A DNA stretch of 64,000 bases from Marinobacter gudaonensis (GTDB lineage Bacteria; Pseudomonadota; Gammaproteobacteria; Pseudomonadales; Oleiphilaceae). A program made the position numbers and the translations under genes. The DNA lies in NCBI RefSeq assembly GCF_900115175.1, contig NZ_FOYV01000001.1, forward strand, positions 558,001 to 622,000, written 5' to 3'. Positions 62,285 to 64,000 of the stretch are shown here, in pieces (position 1 is the stretch's first letter; the number at the start of each line of letters is the position of its first letter). The notes under the pieces were generated by a model. The model ran no database searches, was not told the origin of the DNA, and saw only the letters and a list, made by a program, of their open reading frames with translations.

Positions 62285-63301
62285 CTAGCCGTAGGCAATG
62301 CGGTGGCAGAGCGTATCCCTGCCATCAATCAGAATGCGGTTCATGGCCTGGGGCAACTCTTCAAACGGGGTTTCACCGGTGATCAGGCACTCCAGGGACT
62401 CGTCTCGCAGCAGGCTTAAGGCCAGGGCCAGCCGTTTGCCGTGATCCCAGCGGGGCCGTCGGGCCGCTGCCAGCTGCCCCACCTGGCTGGATTTGAGCGT
62501 CAGGCGCCGTGGATGAAAGGCCGCGCCCAGGGGCGCCGGAACCGGCTGGTCGCCATACCAGCTCATCTCCACGATGGTTGCCTCAGCGCCGGCAAGCGCC
62601 AGAGAAGTCTCCAGGCCGGAAGGGTGGCCGCTGGCGTGAATCACCAGATCGTGATCGTCCAGCAGTGGGCCGGTGCCATCGCTGAAATCAAGGCCGAGTT
62701 GCTCCGCCACCAACGCCCGGGCCGGGTTGGTGTCGATAGCGGTTACCCGGGTGCCGGGAATCCGGCTGGCCAGCCAGGCCACCAGAAGCCCGACGACGCC
62801 CAGGCCAACGACGGCAACCCTGTCCCCCACCCCTGGCAGACCATCCCAGAGACCGTTCACGGCCGTTTCCATGTTCGCCGCGAGCACCGCCCGCTCCGGG
62901 GGCAGATCCTCGGGCAGAGGCGTTACCGCTGACGCCGGAACCTGGTAACGGTCCTGGTGAGGGTACAGGCAGAAAACCGGCTTTCCCACCAGTTCCGCCG
63001 GCCCTTCAATGACGTTCCCAACACTTGCGTAGCCGTATTTGACCGGCCCGGGGAACTCGCCTTCCTGAAAGGGCGCCCGCATACGCTCGTGCTCGGTTTT
63101 CGGCACCCGCCCATGGAATACCAGCGATTCAGTCCCCCGACTGATTCCGGAATACAGTGCCTGAACCGTCACCCAGTCGCCGCGGCACTCACGGCTGTCC
63201 CCCGCCAATGACGTCTCCAGAATTTCGCCCTTCCCGGGACTGGTTACCCACCAGGCCCTGGCCTCACGTGGCGAGCTCGTTGCTCCGGCTTCCTTTGGCA
63301 A
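62285..63301 (-). CDS. MDR-superfamily (zinc-binding dehydrogenase-like) oxidoreductase
   Basis: 338 residues. Start TTG with AAGGAG six bases upstream. The N-terminal catalytic domain reads YSGISRGTESLVF where typical zinc enzymes have a Cys ligand, and KYGYASVGNVIEG where they have GHE, so the catalytic zinc site looks absent. The Rossmann domain is intact (VAVVGLGVVGLLVAWLASR, then AIDTNPAR). Resembles BchC-type and related dehydrogenases. Divergent from the gene at 63485; 35 bases before the PTPS-like gene. Confidence 0.82.
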   Translation of the reverse strand: MPKEAGATSSPREARAWWVTSPGKGEILETSLAGDSRECRGDWVTVQALYSGISRGTESLVFHGRVPKTEHERMRAPFQEGEFPGPVKYGYASVGNVIEGPAELVGKPVFCLYPHQDRYQVPASAVTPLPEDLPPERAVLAANMETAVNGLWDGLPGVGDRVAVVGLGVVGLLVAWLASRIPGTRVTAIDTNPARALVAEQLGLDFSDGTGPLLDDHDLVIHASGHPSGLETSLALAGAEATIVEMSWYGDQPVPAPLGAAFHPRRLTLKSSQVGQLAAARRPRWDHGKRLALALSLLRDESLECLITGETPFEELPQAMNRILIDGRDTLCHRIAYG

Positions 63302-63429
63302 TGCAATCTCCTTGCTTCATGCCTGGCTTTCGGCGCCCGGGAAAGGACGACGAAGCTGACGGTCTGAACGCAGTCTGCTCTCGTAAATATTCACACCATC
63401 CGACTACTATAGTCTTTGTATTCGGGGCG

Positions 63430-63462
63430 TGGCAGCGCGGCTCTGGGCCGCGCTGGCTGCCA
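63430..63462. repeat. Inverted repeat in divergent region
   Basis: TGGCAGCGCGGC (63430-63441) and GCCGCGCTGGCTGCCA (63447-63462) pair with a four-base bulge. Lies 22 bases before the phosphatidyltransferase ATG, so it could fold in that leader or bind a regulator. No T-tract, so not an obvious terminator. Confidence 0.5.
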
Positions 63463-63484
63463 ATGTATACGCTGGAGCCTGACG

Positions 63485-64000
63485 ATGGATTCTAATGGGC
63501 ACACCTCCCCAGGCCGCCTCTCCCTGGCTTTCGATCTTGCCTGGGCAGGCGGATTGCTGGCGTTGTTATGCCTCCTTACCAGCTGGCTGGCCCAGCTACC
63601 GCTGACGTTTATCGCTCTGGCCGCCATTTTGTATATAGCAGTTTGCGTCTGCGCTGGCTTCGCCTGGCCCCGTGGCCAGGATTTCGGTTGGGCCAATCGG
63701 GCGACCCTTCTTCGAAGCACGCTGGTAATAACGCTGGTTGCCCTGGCTCCCTACGCAGGAAACCTGGTTGGCGAAAACGGGAGTACAGGCGGGCTCTGGC
63801 TGTACTCCGTGGTGGCATTACTGGCTTTGCTGCTGGACGGCGTGGACGGCAGGGTGGCCAGAGCTACCGGTTCGCAAAGCGACTTCGGCGCCCGTTTTGA
63901 CATGGAGCTGGATGCGCTGTTCATCCTCGGGCTGTGCGTTGCGGTTCTGGCACTCGGGAAAGCCGGCGTCTGGGTCCTGGCTCTGGGCCTGATGCGCTAT
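63485..64000 (+). CDS. CDP-alcohol phosphatidyltransferase (3' end outside window)
   Basis: 172 codons open to the window edge, GGAG eight bases before the ATG. Two or three hydrophobic helices, then the family signature DGVDGRVARATGSQSDFGAR followed by FDMELD: D-x2-D-G-x2-A-R-x8-G-x3-D-x3-D is fully kept. Makes a phospholipid by joining a CDP-diacylglycerol to an alcohol at the membrane. Alcohol unknown; the neighbours suggest a lipid carrying a modified glycan or pterin. Confidence 0.92.
   Translation, partial: MDSNGHTSPGRLSLAFDLAWAGGLLALLCLLTSWLAQLPLTFIALAAILYIAVCVCAGFAWPRGQDFGWANRATLLRSTLVITLVALAPYAGNLVGENGSTGGLWLYSVVALLALLLDGVDGRVARATGSQSDFGARFDMELDALFILGLCVAVLALGKAGVWVLALGLMRY

Noticed and set aside
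1..64000. Search for CRISPR arrays, tRNA or rRNA genes, insertion sequences and attachment sites
   Set aside because: No regularly spaced repeats, no cloverleaf or rRNA-like sequence, and no transposase or integrase motifs were recognised by eye.

Overview
The window looks like a chromosomal segment of a marine gammaproteobacterium. Marinobacter or a close relative is my best guess from gene content and style; that is inference, since no rRNA is present. No tRNA, rRNA, CRISPR array, insertion sequence or phage gene was found. Most of the window is GC-rich, with a distinctly AT-richer stretch at about 20.2-30.4 kb.

Layout. (1) 0-10 kb, plus strand: regulatory and lipoprotein part of a PEP-CTERM/exosortase A locus: the end of histidine kinase PrsK, sigma-54 activator PrsR, TPR lipoprotein PrsT, a PA14/calcium-repeat lipoprotein, a PEP-CTERM protein behind a near-consensus sigma-54 promoter, and a glycosyltransferase. 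(2) 10-39.5 kb, almost all minus strand: exosortase XrtA (with a C-terminal EpsI domain) and an exopolysaccharide cluster. It holds the conserved XrtA-associated set (initiating sugar transferase, export lipoprotein, chain-length protein, autokinase-like protein, outer-membrane barrel, polysaccharide deacetylase) and a strain-variable set (ten or so glycosyltransferases, two acetyltransferases, asparagine-synthase-like amidotransferase, flippase, O-antigen ligase-like polymerase, second deacetylase, CapK-like adenylating enzyme, membrane acyltransferase). Two plus-strand genes, a PEP-CTERM protein and an unrecognised secreted protein, are embedded at 24.8-26.9 kb. (3) 39.6-49.6 kb: the 2-methylcitrate (propionate) pathway: gntR-prpB-prpC-acnD-prpF in one operon, with prpD separated from it by two PEP-CTERM genes. 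(4) 49.6-56.5 kb: osmoregulated periplasmic glucan operon opgG / small ORF / opgH / opgD, preceded by a ShlB-like outer-membrane barrel. (5) 56.9-57.7 kb: galU, whose UDP-glucose would serve both the glucan and exopolysaccharide pathways. (6) 58-64 kb: a cluster with a RibD-like reductase, an LPG-synthase-like membrane protein, a glycosyltransferase-methyltransferase fusion, a divergent pterin-synthase-like protein, a zinc-site-less MDR dehydrogenase and the start of a CDP-alcohol phosphatidyltransferase. This is the part most likely to encode an undescribed pathway.

How it fits together. PrsK/PrsR with sigma-54 RNA polymerase probably switch on the PEP-CTERM proteins at 8.2, 41.3 and 42.2 kb, all of which have GG-N10-GC elements at a suitable distance. 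XrtA would process those proteins at the inner membrane, and the exopolysaccharide made by the large minus-strand cluster is the expected matrix partner. The prp operon appears to be controlled by its own GntR regulator through two palindromic sites, one overlapping the -35 box. I chose start codons from ribosome-binding sites and operon overlaps, and many differ from the longest open frame.
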